A stretch of DNA of 42,529 bases from Candidatus Methanophagales archaeon (GTDB lineage Archaea > Halobacteriota > Syntropharchaeia > Alkanophagales > Methanospirareceae), in the NCBI GenBank assembly GCA_028572065.1, contig JAPVWK010000002.1, forward strand, positions 1 through 42,529, in the 5' to 3' direction. This document shows positions 9,001 through 16,360 of the stretch, piece after piece. Under the pieces are notes generated by a model. That model did no database searches and had not been told where the DNA came from. It saw nothing but the letters and a program-made list of their open reading frames with translations. Both the position numbers and the translations under genes were made by a program. How positions within the stretch are numbered: position 1 is the stretch's first letter; each line of letters opens with the position of its first letter.

Positions 9001-9331
9001 TAGTAAAATGTACACTTATCCCTGTGCAGGGACCGGTGGTCATTCTGAATCCATCAAAATGTATAAAAACGTGACTTTGATCGCAAATGGTTCATGGGTG
9101 GGCTACGAAGGCGACTACCATAACCTAACAATAGATAACGATACTGGTGCTTCTTACGTCATGCTGTTGAAAAATCATATGTACAACTATACCATCGTAA
9201 CAGGTTCGTATCCGCAGATAATTCATGAACACAGCAAAGACGTAACAGGCGGGACTATTACTTGCACTTCTTTCGTGGATGTTAACGGAAAAGTTTATTA
9301 TGACTGGATACCTGCTATTAGATTGGAGTAA
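6038..9331 (+). CDS. Giant NosD-type beta-helix surface protein 1
   Basis: The track ORF starts at 5966, but comparison with the paralogue at 10306 and a GGGGGTG ribosome-binding site favour ATG 6038 (about 1097 residues). It has a signal peptide ending near CASA, then DYASIQAAVDATDSGDTIEVHSG (PbH1 start). Roughly 700 residues of Asn-rich beta-helix follow, with turns such as NNTITGNNASNN. The helix is closed by NYLGNYWSDY and YPLMLPWENY. From about residue 830 a linker and a C-terminal beta-rich domain follow (MYTYPCAGTGGHSESIKM to VYYDWIPAIRLE). There is no C-terminal membrane anchor. Expected to be secreted or S-layer associated and glycosylated at many N-x-S/T sites. A module of about 80 residues recurs three times inside, and one copy has compensating frameshifts. 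Confidence 0.9.
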   Translation: MKRMFIQKMVALGNRRALIFAALFVTFVSVGIGCASATITVCHSGCDYASIQAAVDATDSGDTIEVHSGTYHEHVDVNRELTLRGVDIGTGKPVVDACGNYSAITLSVDGITLEGFNATNAGGCYWVLHKYVVFPLSVDGIRLEGFNATNVGGGSRVPYKIFVSGVKERSAGITVISNNNTITNNTASNNGVGIHLSYSSNNTFTGNTISNNHWDGIRLNSSCNNTITGNNVCNNDEGISLFHSRNNNIVIDNNVSNNHWDGIRLHFSCNNTITGNNVRNNRIGISLDDSCNNTITGNTFLNDGLSVDGSYQNTVKGNTVNGKPLIYLEDKTGIEVTDAGQVVLVNCTNITVENLNLSNTHVGVSLLKTEESVISNNTVSNHWLGINLDCSSNNTIIGNNASSNEDGISLHSSSNNTITSNNASNNGIGISLWDSSNNTITGNNASNNWCYGIRLFSACNNTFTNNAVSNNDYSGIYLSDSCCNNNIIGNTFVNDGLFVCNSYQNTVENNTVNGKPLVYLVDTSDTEVTDAGQVILVNCRNITVENLDLSNTCVGIELYKTHDSIISNNTVSNNNMYGIILWDSRINTITGNNVSNNGEGGIYLINSGCNNNIIDNTFVNNGLFCWLFLSNTVKGNTVNGKPLVYLEDTSDTEVTDAGQVILVNCRNITVENLDLSNTCVGIELYKTHDSIISNNTVSNNNRDGIRLHFSCNNTITGNNVSNNDYSGIELWESNNNNFYLNNFINNSLSVGSSSTSNIMNSTEQITYTYNGSTYTNYLGNYWSDYKDKYPDAKETEDCGIWDTPYSMPYRPDSDNDNYPLMLPWENYLSPTEPYTKTDVGVNSTIITASPTDLAAYLPPEYSDTDISDSIVLNVNVTDDTPDTTDAAYTDITIIVGELDIETCKVFKTGIGFLPEVDDITTLPTVSGELAFSRDLDNKTVTVRLYVGDPLLGVIPAAVESVFDTGEGTYPSIMGVLNGTIIPTRDINVSKMYTYPCAGTGGHSESIKMYKNVTLIANGSWVGYEGDYHNLTIDNDTGASYVMLLKNHMYNYTIVTGSYPQIIHEHSKDVTGGTITCTSFVDVNGKVYYDWIPAIRLE

Positions 9332-9360
9332 CGTTCTTTGATTAAACTTTCTTTCTAATA
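9330..9360 (+). repeat. 3' element shared with other surface-protein genes
   Basis: ACGTTCTTTGATTAAACTTT directly after the NosD1 stop nearly repeats a segment after the carbohydrate-binding protein gene (minus strand, about 14985-14950). Related GAAAGAAAGGTTGT text follows NosD2. Confidence 0.5.
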
Positions 9361-9416
9361 AGGTTTGATGGTCAAGCTTGGTTTAAGCCCTTTAAAAAAG
9401 CGTAGAGAAAAGAGAA

Positions 9417-9842
9417 ATGATGGTGATGGAACATTTAAAAAAGGACTTCCGGGATTTCAAAGGAAGATGCCTGGGAATATTGTTATTTGGCTCCTACGTA
9501 GAGGGAGAGCAAACAAAGAGGAGCGACATTGATGTTTGCGTAGTCAATCCATCGAAAGGCGTTTTGAACGACATCTCCGGTAAGCTTGGCGGGAAATATG
9601 ACATCAAGGTATTTGATAACCTACCGCTGTATATAAAACTGGAAATTATACGGCACCACGTAGTCGTATACGGAAACGAAGCGAATTTATCCGAATATTT
9701 TTACTTTTTCCGGAAGTTGTGGCAGGACATGGAGCACAGGATTGCAGAGAACGAGTTCAAGGATGTTACGGAAAGGATGAGATACAGGAGGAGATGGTTG
9801 AATGAGAAAGAAAAGATACTTAGAGAAATTGGAAGTGTTTGA
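9417..9842 (+). CDS. mntA: MNT-domain antitoxin (MntA-like nucleotidyltransferase)
   Basis: This 141-residue minimal nucleotidyltransferase has the GSx10DxD signature exactly: LLFGSYVEGEQTKRSDIDVCV. In characterised MntA/HepT pairs this enzyme transfers AMP from ATP to a tyrosine beside the HEPN active site and silences the toxin. The gene overlaps the downstream HEPN gene by 41 bases, the usual tightly coupled arrangement. Start is uncertain among three nearby ATGs (9417, 9420, 9426). The pair sits between two giant NosD paralogues. Confidence 0.88.
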   Translation: MMVMEHLKKDFRDFKGRCLGILLFGSYVEGEQTKRSDIDVCVVNPSKGVLNDISGKLGGKYDIKVFDNLPLYIKLEIIRHHVVVYGNEANLSEYFYFFRKLWQDMEHRIAENEFKDVTERMRYRRRWLNEKEKILREIGSV

Positions 9843-10212
9843 ACAAGAGAAAGAGTTCATAGACTCGTATACAATCGCGGATGATGTTACGAAGAGAGCG
9901 TTATTATATGCGTTACAGGTTTGCGTGGACGTTGTCATGGATGTGGCTGCGATGACAACGAAGGACCTGGGACTTGCCGTTGAGGATGATTACACGAACA
10001 TCGAGAAGCTAGAGCGGGAAAAGGTGCTGGCAAGTGAAGAAGCGGAATTGATAAGAAGGTTCAACGGTCTGCGGAATGCTATCGTCCATAAATATAACCG
10101 ATTGGATCTGGTTGCGGTTCAAGAAGGGCTGGATAATATAGAGGCGTTGTATGTGGTGTTAGACAAATTAGTAGAAGTTGTGGCGCTAAAAGGTGCTTTG
10201 GAAGAAAGATGA
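9802..10212 (+). CDS. hepT: HEPN-domain RNase toxin (HepT-like)
   Basis: The 136-residue, all-helical protein begins MRKKRYLEKLEVFEQEKEF, typical of HepT. It carries the HEPN catalytic RX4HxY motif in LRNAIVHKYNRLD near residue 99; its Tyr is the AMPylation target in studied pairs. HepT proteins are RNases, several of which act on tRNA. The start overlaps the end of the MNT gene, so translation is probably coupled. Both genes look intact, so the pair is likely active for phage defence or element maintenance. Confidence 0.88.
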   Translation: MRKKRYLEKLEVFEQEKEFIDSYTIADDVTKRALLYALQVCVDVVMDVAAMTTKDLGLAVEDDYTNIEKLEREKVLASEEAELIRRFNGLRNAIVHKYNRLDLVAVQEGLDNIEALYVVLDKLVEVVALKGALEER

Positions 10213-10250
10213 TGTGCCGGAATCTGAACAAAAACGGGATACCTCGAATA

Positions 10251-10298
10251 AACGGAAAAGTTTATTATGATTGGATACCTGCAATAAAATTGGTGTGA
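10251..10298 (+). pseudogene. Orphan 3' tail of a NosD-type gene
   Basis: Reads NGKVYYDWIPAIKLV then TGA, nearly identical to the last 15 residues of NosD1 (NGKVYYDWIPAIRLE) and similar at the DNA level (about 90% by eye). It directly precedes the NosD2 start and supplies its ribosome-binding region (GGTGTGA). It is the remnant of a third copy or of a recombination event that also involved the MNT/HEPN pair. Confidence 0.75.
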
Positions 10299-10305
10299 GC
10301 AAAAA

Positions 10306-13300
10306 ATGAAAATCCAAAAAAGGGCGGAATTGGGAAACCTGAGGGCATTGATATTTGCGGTTTTATTTGTAACGTTAGTATCTGTGGGCATTGGCTGCGC
10401 ATCTGCAACCATAACCGTCTGTCACAGCGGCTGCGACTACGCCAGCATTCAAGCAGCCGTAGATGCCGCAGATTCAGGGGACATAATCGAGGTGCATAGC
10501 GGCACTTACTACGAACATGTAGACGTGAACAAGGCGCTTATTTTAAAGGGCGTGGATACAGGCAGCGGCAAACCTGTTGTAGATGCCGGTGGCAATAATA
10601 GCGCAATTACGCTTTCGGTAGATAGAATTACTCTTGAGGAGTTCACGGCAACAAACGCAGGGGACGGTTACTCCTTTAGACATTACGCTGGAATCCTGGT
10701 AACTTCAAACAATAACACCATTACAAACAACACGGCTAGCAGCAACAACGACACCGGCATCCTCCTGCGTTCTTCCAGCAACAACACTATTACAGGTAAT
10801 ACTGTCAGCAATAACAGTATCGGCATCGGTCTGGATGATTCATGTAACAACAATATTACCCGTAATACATTTCTAAATGATGGTCTTTCTGTTGATGGTT
10901 CCTATCAAAACACCATAAAAGGCAATACAGTAAATGGTAAACCTCTTGTTTATCTCGAAGATAAGGCGGGTATTGAGGTTACCGATGCAGGACAGGTTAT
11001 ACTTGTAAATTGTACTAATATCACGGTAGAAAATCTGGAGTTATCCAATACATACGTTGCTGTAAGCCTTTTGATAACAGAAGAAAGCGTAATCTCAAAC
11101 AATACAGTCAGCAACAACTGGTGCGGCATTACCCTTGACGATTCCTGCAACAACACTATTATTGGCAATAATGCCAGCAACAACAACTGGTACGGCATTA
11201 CCCTTGACGATTCCTGCAACAACAACACTATTACAGGTAATAATGCCAGCAACAACGGGTGCGGCATCTGCATCTACAAATCTAGCAACAACACCTTTAC
11301 AAACAATACCGTCTGTAGTAACAACGACAAAGGCATCTGCATCATCTCAACCTGCAACAACACCTTTACAAACAATACTATTAGCAACAACGACAAAGGC
11401 ATCTACCTCATCAATTCAGGTTGTAATAATAACATTATATGCAACACATTTCTAAATGATGGTCTTTTTGTCGGTTTTTCCTATCAAAACACCGTGAAGG
11501 GCAATACGGTAAATGGTAATACGGTAAATGGTAAGCCGCTTGTTTATCTTGAAGATACATCAGATACTGAGGTTACAGACGCTGGACAGGTCATACTTGT
11601 AAATTGCAGTAATATTACGGTAGAAAATCTGGATTTATCCAGCACGTGCGTTGGTATAGAACTATGTAAGACAAATGATAGTATAATTTCAAACAATACA
11701 ATCAGTAACAACAACATGTACGGTATCCACCTCATGGATTCCAGCAACAACACCCTTACAGGCAATAATGTCAGCAACAATGGCGAAGTCGACATCGGGC
11801 TATGGGGGGGATCCAATAACAACAAATTTTATCTCAATAATTTCATAAACAACACTCTAAGCGTTTCTTCTACAAGCAACATCTGGAACTCCACAGAACA
11901 AATAACCTATACATACAACGGTAGTTCTTACACAAACTACTTGGGCAACTACTGGAGCGATTATAAAGAAAAATATCCAGATGCTGAAGAGATAGATGGA
12001 ACTGGTATTTGGGATATGCCTTACCGCATATATCCAGACAATGACTTTTATCCGCTGATGGTGCATTTTGAGGCTTATGTTACTACACAAACAAAACGCA
12101 CGGTCCACAATATTGACACCGGTAAGAACTACTCAACTATTCAGGGCGCGATAGATGATCCTATGACATTTGCTGGACATACAATCACAGTGGATGCAGG
12201 TACTTATAATGAGAATGTAGTTGTGAATAAAGCACTTACATTGCGTGGTATTGGTATGCCCGTTGTAGATGCCGGCGGCAATGATAGTGCAATTACGCTT
12301 TCGGTAGATGGAATCACGCTTGAGGGCTTCAATGCAACAAACTCCGGTAGCCAGAATGGCGATGCCGGGATTAAGATTATCTCAAGCAACAATACACTTA
12401 CAGACAATACTATCCGCAACACTAACAACGGCATGTACCTCTACTTTTCACGTGGCAATAACGTTACCGGCAATACTGTCACAAACAGCAATGACGGTAT
12501 AGGCCTCTCGTCCTCCTGCAACAACATAATTGAAGGCAACACAGTCACAAAAAACGCTGGTGGTATAGACCTCTCGTCTTCCCACAACAATAACATCACA
12601 GGCAACAACATCACAAACAGCAGGTGGGGCTGCGACTTCTACAATTCTAATAACAATACCATTTCAAACAACACTGTGAACAATAACAACAACGGCATGT
12701 ACCTCTATTCTTCCGGAGACAACAACATAGCCGGCAACACTGTCCGCGACAACAACTATGGTATCAATCTCACCGCTTCTTGCAATGGCAATACCATTTC
12801 ATGCAACTATGTGGACAAAAACGATAACGCCATCTACATCTCGTATTCTCGCAACAATACCATTACCAGTAACGACATCACAAACAGCAAGTATCATGGT
12901 ATCTGCCTCACATCATCCAGTAACAACAATAATATCACGAACAACTATGTGTACAACAACAGCGATGACGGCATCCACATCTATTCTTCTAGCAACAATG
13001 AAATATATCTCAACGATTTTATAAATAACACCGATAATGTTTATTCTTCCGGTTCACCCAACATCTGGTACTCACAAGAACGATTTACTTATACCTACAA
13101 CGATAGAGTACGCAAAAACTATCTGGGCAACTACTGGAGCGATTATAAAGAAAAGTATCCTGATGCGGGCGAGATAGCTGGGTCTGGACTTTGGAATATA
13201 CCTTACAGCATAGAGGAAGATAAAGATACGTATCCACTAATGAAACCCGTGGTGAATTACTATGTCACGACAACAGGTACTTTTGACACAGGACCAAGCA

Positions 13301-13689
13301 AAAAAGCATATCCCGCAAGTTTCGGCATACACAACGGGACTATAAAACCAACTAAAATACTACAGGTGATTAAGCTTTACACGTATCCCTGTACAGGAAC
13401 CGGCGGGCATACGGAATACGCTAAAATCTGTAAAGGCTCGCGGTGTATCGAAACCGAGCCCTGGGATGGCTATAAGGGCGATTGGCACAATATCTCGTTT
13501 TCCAAACCATTTGAATTGCTTCCAAATGTAGAATACAATTACACCATAAAAACCGGTTCATATCCTCAAATTCATCATACAAATGCGCTTTTAACTGCCG
13601 ATGGCTGGATTAACTGCACTGAGTTTAAGGATGCAAATGGGGACATACAATATGACTGGCTACCGGCGATAAAGCTGTTGTCTGATTAA
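10306..13689 (+). CDS. Giant NosD-type beta-helix surface protein 2 (two helix domains)
   Basis: 1127 residues from ATG 10306. The signal peptide and first helix (about residues 1-545) closely match NosD1, including two copies of the DGL...GKPLVYLED module. Helix 1 ends in NYLGNYWSDYKEKYPDAEE. A second complete helix starts near residue 600 (NYSTIQGAIDDPMTFAGHT) and closes with another NYLGNYWSDY near residue 938. The C-terminal domain (YTYPCTGTGGHTEYAKI to YDWLPAIKLLSD) matches that of NosD1. No membrane anchor is seen. Presumed role: secreted or S-layer-associated polysaccharide-binding or -modifying protein. Stop is TAA. Confidence 0.9.
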   Translation: MKIQKRAELGNLRALIFAVLFVTLVSVGIGCASATITVCHSGCDYASIQAAVDAADSGDIIEVHSGTYYEHVDVNKALILKGVDTGSGKPVVDAGGNNSAITLSVDRITLEEFTATNAGDGYSFRHYAGILVTSNNNTITNNTASSNNDTGILLRSSSNNTITGNTVSNNSIGIGLDDSCNNNITRNTFLNDGLSVDGSYQNTIKGNTVNGKPLVYLEDKAGIEVTDAGQVILVNCTNITVENLELSNTYVAVSLLITEESVISNNTVSNNWCGITLDDSCNNTIIGNNASNNNWYGITLDDSCNNNTITGNNASNNGCGICIYKSSNNTFTNNTVCSNNDKGICIISTCNNTFTNNTISNNDKGIYLINSGCNNNIICNTFLNDGLFVGFSYQNTVKGNTVNGNTVNGKPLVYLEDTSDTEVTDAGQVILVNCSNITVENLDLSSTCVGIELCKTNDSIISNNTISNNNMYGIHLMDSSNNTLTGNNVSNNGEVDIGLWGGSNNNKFYLNNFINNTLSVSSTSNIWNSTEQITYTYNGSSYTNYLGNYWSDYKEKYPDAEEIDGTGIWDMPYRIYPDNDFYPLMVHFEAYVTTQTKRTVHNIDTGKNYSTIQGAIDDPMTFAGHTITVDAGTYNENVVVNKALTLRGIGMPVVDAGGNDSAITLSVDGITLEGFNATNSGSQNGDAGIKIISSNNTLTDNTIRNTNNGMYLYFSRGNNVTGNTVTNSNDGIGLSSSCNNIIEGNTVTKNAGGIDLSSSHNNNITGNNITNSRWGCDFYNSNNNTISNNTVNNNNNGMYLYSSGDNNIAGNTVRDNNYGINLTASCNGNTISCNYVDKNDNAIYISYSRNNTITSNDITNSKYHGICLTSSSNNNNITNNYVYNNSDDGIHIYSSSNNEIYLNDFINNTDNVYSSGSPNIWYSQERFTYTYNDRVRKNYLGNYWSDYKEKYPDAGEIAGSGLWNIPYSIEEDKDTYPLMKPVVNYYVTTTGTFDTGPSKKAYPASFGIHNGTIKPTKILQVIKLYTYPCTGTGGHTEYAKICKGSRCIETEPWDGYKGDWHNISFSKPFELLPNVEYNYTIKTGSYPQIHHTNALLTADGWINCTEFKDANGDIQYDWLPAIKLLSD

Positions 13690-13745
13690 AAAGGTTCGTT
13701 GGTCCCGTTTTCGTTCTAACCCATAAGAAAAGTGTATACAGGAAA

Positions 13746-13756
13746 ACGGCTTCGCC
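13746..13756. other. Short hairpin between convergent genes
   Basis: CGGCTTCGCCG can form a 4-bp stem with a TTC loop within the 142-base gap between NosD2 and the epimerase gene. It lacks a clear T run, so terminator function is a guess. Confidence 0.25.
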
Positions 13757-13831
13757 GAAAGAAAGGTTGTTGGACGCTTGCGATATGATGACCGTATAAC
13801 GACCAAACAAATCAGTACTTAGCACTTATTT

Positions 13832-14764
13832 CTAGCGTATGTCCGCCAACAAATCCTCAGTCGCCTTCCGCACCGCTTCTTCAGATACAAACCCCTCGTG
13901 CCAGCCCAGTTTTTTCAGTTTCGAGGCATCAAGCAGCATAACCGGGACGTCGCCTTTCCAACCTCGTGCACCACCCGTGAACCGTAATTCGGGTGTCGTC
14001 TGCATCTCTTCGCATACGATCTCCGCGATTCGCCGCACACTTGTCATCTCATCCGTACCGATGTTGAATATATTCACACCTTCTTCTTTTGCGTCCAAAC
14101 TCGCAAACATTGCAGCCACACAATCACTCACGTAGATGTACGATTTCGTCTGCTTGCCATCGCCTAATATTTCCAACTCCGCGGGATTTGCCCTAATCTT
14201 ATTGATAAAATCGTAAATTATACCGTGCGAAGACCTTCTGCCGATTACATTCGCAAACCGGTATAGCCATGCCTGCATATCAAATGTATGACAGTAAGCG
14301 GCGATTAACGCTTCACAAGCAAGTTTCGACGCGCCGTATAACGAAATAGGTATGGTAGGATAACCTTCCGGTGTGGGCAGTATATCAGCATCGCCGTAAA
14401 CAGTGGATGTAGAGGTAAATAGGATTCTCTTTACGCCGTTCGTTCTCATTGCTTCCAGCACGTTATATGTTGCGATGACATTCTGATCCAGATGAACCTT
14501 TGTATCTTTTGCACCTAATCGCACTTCGGGATTCGCAGCGAGATGCCACACTTCCGCGGCACCCGCAAAAAGACGGGATATGTCATCATGCAAGATGTCT
14601 ATTTTGTGAAAACAGAAGTTTTCTTTATCTAAGTGCGGCTTTATGAAATTCTCGTCTCCCGCGCTCAGGTTATCCAGAACTACTACCTCTTGTTTCTCAG
14701 CCATTAACTTATCCACGACGTGCGAACCTATGAAGCCCGCGCCACCTGTTACTATTATTTTCAT
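13832..14764 (-). CDS. NAD-dependent epimerase/dehydratase, UDP-glucose 4-epimerase-like
   Basis: The true start is probably ATG 14764 (MKIIVTGGAGFIGSHVV), 16 codons inside the track ORF, because the Rossmann fold begins there. The GGxGFxG NAD site is at residues 8-14. The SDR catalytic residues appear as STSTVYGD and YGASKLACE (YxxxK), and the sugar-nucleotide part contains YRFANVIGRRSSHG. About 310 residues, normal for GalE-type enzymes. It probably makes an activated sugar for glycosylating the neighbouring surface proteins. Exact substrate cannot be told from sequence. It stops at TAG, followed at once by AAA TAA. Confidence 0.87.
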   Translation of the reverse strand: MKIIVTGGAGFIGSHVVDKLMAEKQEVVVLDNLSAGDENFIKPHLDKENFCFHKIDILHDDISRLFAGAAEVWHLAANPEVRLGAKDTKVHLDQNVIATYNVLEAMRTNGVKRILFTSTSTVYGDADILPTPEGYPTIPISLYGASKLACEALIAAYCHTFDMQAWLYRFANVIGRRSSHGIIYDFINKIRANPAELEILGDGKQTKSYIYVSDCVAAMFASLDAKEEGVNIFNIGTDEMTSVRRIAEIVCEEMQTTPELRFTGGARGWKGDVPVMLLDASKLKKLGWHEGFVSEEAVRKATEDLLADIR

Positions 14765-14916
14765 GTCTTGTCTATACCATGTACCTTTTTTGTTTAATAT
14801 GTATCGCGTCATTTTTAGTTTCGCCTTGGCGATTAAACCGCAACAACTATTTTTCTCGCGAGTCTTCTATCAATTGTGCTAATTCCAAAGTACTTCTTGT
14901 GTGATTGTTTCGAAGA

Positions 14917-14947
14917 CCACAAGATTAACTCGGATTTACACACAACC
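14917..14947 (+). repeat. Dispersed intergenic repeat motif (ACCACAAGATTAAC... type)
   Basis: ACCACAAGATTAACTCGGAT closely matches TAACCACAAGATCACACAGA at 37871 and an inverted copy near 37968-38000. The region 14765-14993 otherwise holds only this motif and the shared 3' element. Confidence 0.45.
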
Positions 14948-14949
14948 TT

Positions 14950-14985
14950 TCTTTCCCAACGAAAGTTTAATCAAAGAAACGTATA
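14950..14985 (-). repeat. 3' element downstream of the carbohydrate-binding protein gene
   Basis: On the minus strand it reads CTTTGATTAAACTTTCGTTG then GGAAAGAAAGGTTGTG, with a CTTTC/GAAAG stem. It matches the element after NosD1 at 9330. Confidence 0.45.
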
Positions 14986-14993
14986 ATCTTTAA

Positions 14994-15869
14994 TCACAAA
15001 TTGTAATTCATGCCGAGCATAATATCGGCTGTTGTCTCTTCATCGGCTTTAACGATGACAGAATCCGAGTCAGTCAAGAATTGTGGTTTCGATGCCGTCA
15101 GGATGTAATAGCCCTGTGGAACATCAGTAAATGCGTAGTTACCGTGGGTATCGGTTTTTGTAGCTGCGAGCTCGTCTTGTGCCCAGGTAGTCAGCGTAAC
15201 TGTTGCGTCTGCGATTCCGTTTTCTTTAGCGGTGATGACCGTACCGTAGATGGCGCCTACCCTCTCGGTCGGTACATAAGCTCTATCATTAGTTATAAGC
15301 AGTTTATCGAGTTTAGCGGCACTTTCGCCCGGTTTCAGCTTCAATGTATACTTCCCTGCGGATAGCCGAAATGACACAGGCTCACTCGTGGGATTGGATT
15401 CATCTGTACTACCTTTGTGGTTTACGGTAGTCCATTGCCAGGTATTGGATAAGTAGATAGCTCCGGTAGCATCGTCTATCTGTACCTCGATGGCGTTACC
15501 ATCACCTGTGGGTGCTATCGCTCTACTCCAGATAACGTAATTACCGGAAGTGTTTATGTGGATAGTATATTCTGCTACTCCTGTTCTTGAACTCCAACCT
15601 GATCCTTTTGGTATCTGCAGATACTCGCCACCGGATGCTAAAGGCCCTTTTGCAATCACAAAACCGGGCGTTAACGTATCGGCATCTTCCGCTTCAAGCC
15701 AGACGTATTCTGAACAACCGCACAAAAGTAAATAGCCTGCCACCGCGGTAAGGCAGATTATTATACATACAATTGCAAGATATAGCTTTGGCTTTGGCAC
15801 CTCAGGTATTATCAACGTGCTACTACATGTATATAGAATATCTTTTCTGGCGATACATTCGTCTCCCAC
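14994..15869 (-). CDS. Membrane-anchored carbohydrate-binding (CBM6-like) plus carboxypeptidase-regulatory-like protein
   Basis: An N-terminal hydrophobic segment (LYLAIVCIIICLTAVAGYLL) ends in LLCGCSEY, which could be a lipobox. A galactose-binding-like beta-sandwich follows (WLEAEDADTLTPGF, GEYLQIPKGSGW, SFRLSAGKYTLKLKPG), typical of CBM6/CBM35. At the C-terminus is a carboxypeptidase-regulatory-like beta domain (IYGTVITAKENGIADATVTL, DTHGNYAFTDVPQGYYILTA). The start is uncertain. The first 19 codons overlap the end of the chagasin reading frame, so GTG 15800 or TTG 15816 may be the true start. Likely a surface polysaccharide-binding or scaffold protein. It sits directly after the chagasin gene. 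Confidence 0.75.
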   Translation of the reverse strand: MGDECIARKDILYTCSSTLIIPEVPKPKLYLAIVCIIICLTAVAGYLLLCGCSEYVWLEAEDADTLTPGFVIAKGPLASGGEYLQIPKGSGWSSRTGVAEYTIHINTSGNYVIWSRAIAPTGDGNAIEVQIDDATGAIYLSNTWQWTTVNHKGSTDESNPTSEPVSFRLSAGKYTLKLKPGESAAKLDKLLITNDRAYVPTERVGAIYGTVITAKENGIADATVTLTTWAQDELAATKTDTHGNYAFTDVPQGYYILTASKPQFLTDSDSVIVKADEETTADIMLGMNYNL

Positions 15870-16228
15870 GGGCGGTGATATACCAATTTAAGGGCTGTCA
15901 GGCCGGGACCCACAACATCAAACCTGATGGTTTCTACACCTCCGGCACCGATGAGTTCTGATTCCTGCGCGAATTCTAGTTCTCCCACTTGCTACAGGAT
16001 CTGCTCATCCGGCTGTTCTACCAGTTCCCAGATGTAGCCCGTGGTCGGGTTCGAGTCCAATGAGATGACCAATGATTGCCCTTTTCTTACTGCAATCTCG
16101 TTACCGTTGTCAGTATCTGTGAGCAGCACCTCACTGGGCACTGAACTAGGACTGTACAACGTCAAAACCGCCACTATTAGCACTATTGCCAGTAGCACAC
16201 CGCCGAGGATATACACTTTCTTTTCCAT
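15812..16228 (-). pseudogene. Chagasin-family (I42) cysteine-protease inhibitor with internal in-frame TAG
   Basis: ATG 16228 follows a GAGGTAC ribosome-binding site. An N-terminal membrane segment or signal anchor (VYILGGVLLAIVLIVAVLTL) is followed by the first inhibitory loop, NPTTGYIWEL. The frame meets TAG at 15992-15994 and then continues, without any shift, through the other two loops, GAGGVETIRF and YHRPWE, to TGA at 15812-15814. All three loops are needed in one chain to block papain-like proteases. The gene is either a recent nonsense pseudogene or is read through. The ORF track lists only the first 78 codons. Expected location is outside the cell, guarding surface proteins. Confidence 0.82.
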
Positions 16229-16264
16229 TTAGATGTACCTCTGTATTAGCCGTTAGTATCAAAC

Positions 16265-16276
16265 ACATATAAAGTA
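16265..16276 (-). promoter_or_regulatory. TATA box upstream of the chagasin gene
   Basis: On the minus strand ACTTTATATGTG lies about 40 bases before ATG 16228, a normal archaeal distance with a short leader. Confidence 0.4.
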
Positions 16277-16317
16277 CTTTTTTCGGGTTGAATAAAAACA
16301 CAAAAAAGCAATACACT

Positions 16318-16360
16318 ACTTTAAATCTGTGTCAATCAGTGTTAATCAGCGTCATTAATC
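16318..16360 (-). repeat. Degenerate tandem intergenic repeat (GATTAACACTGATT type)
   Basis: Minus strand reads GATTAACACTGATTGACACA and so on, with a loose 11-12 base period. It resembles the motifs at 14917 and 37871. Confidence 0.35.
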
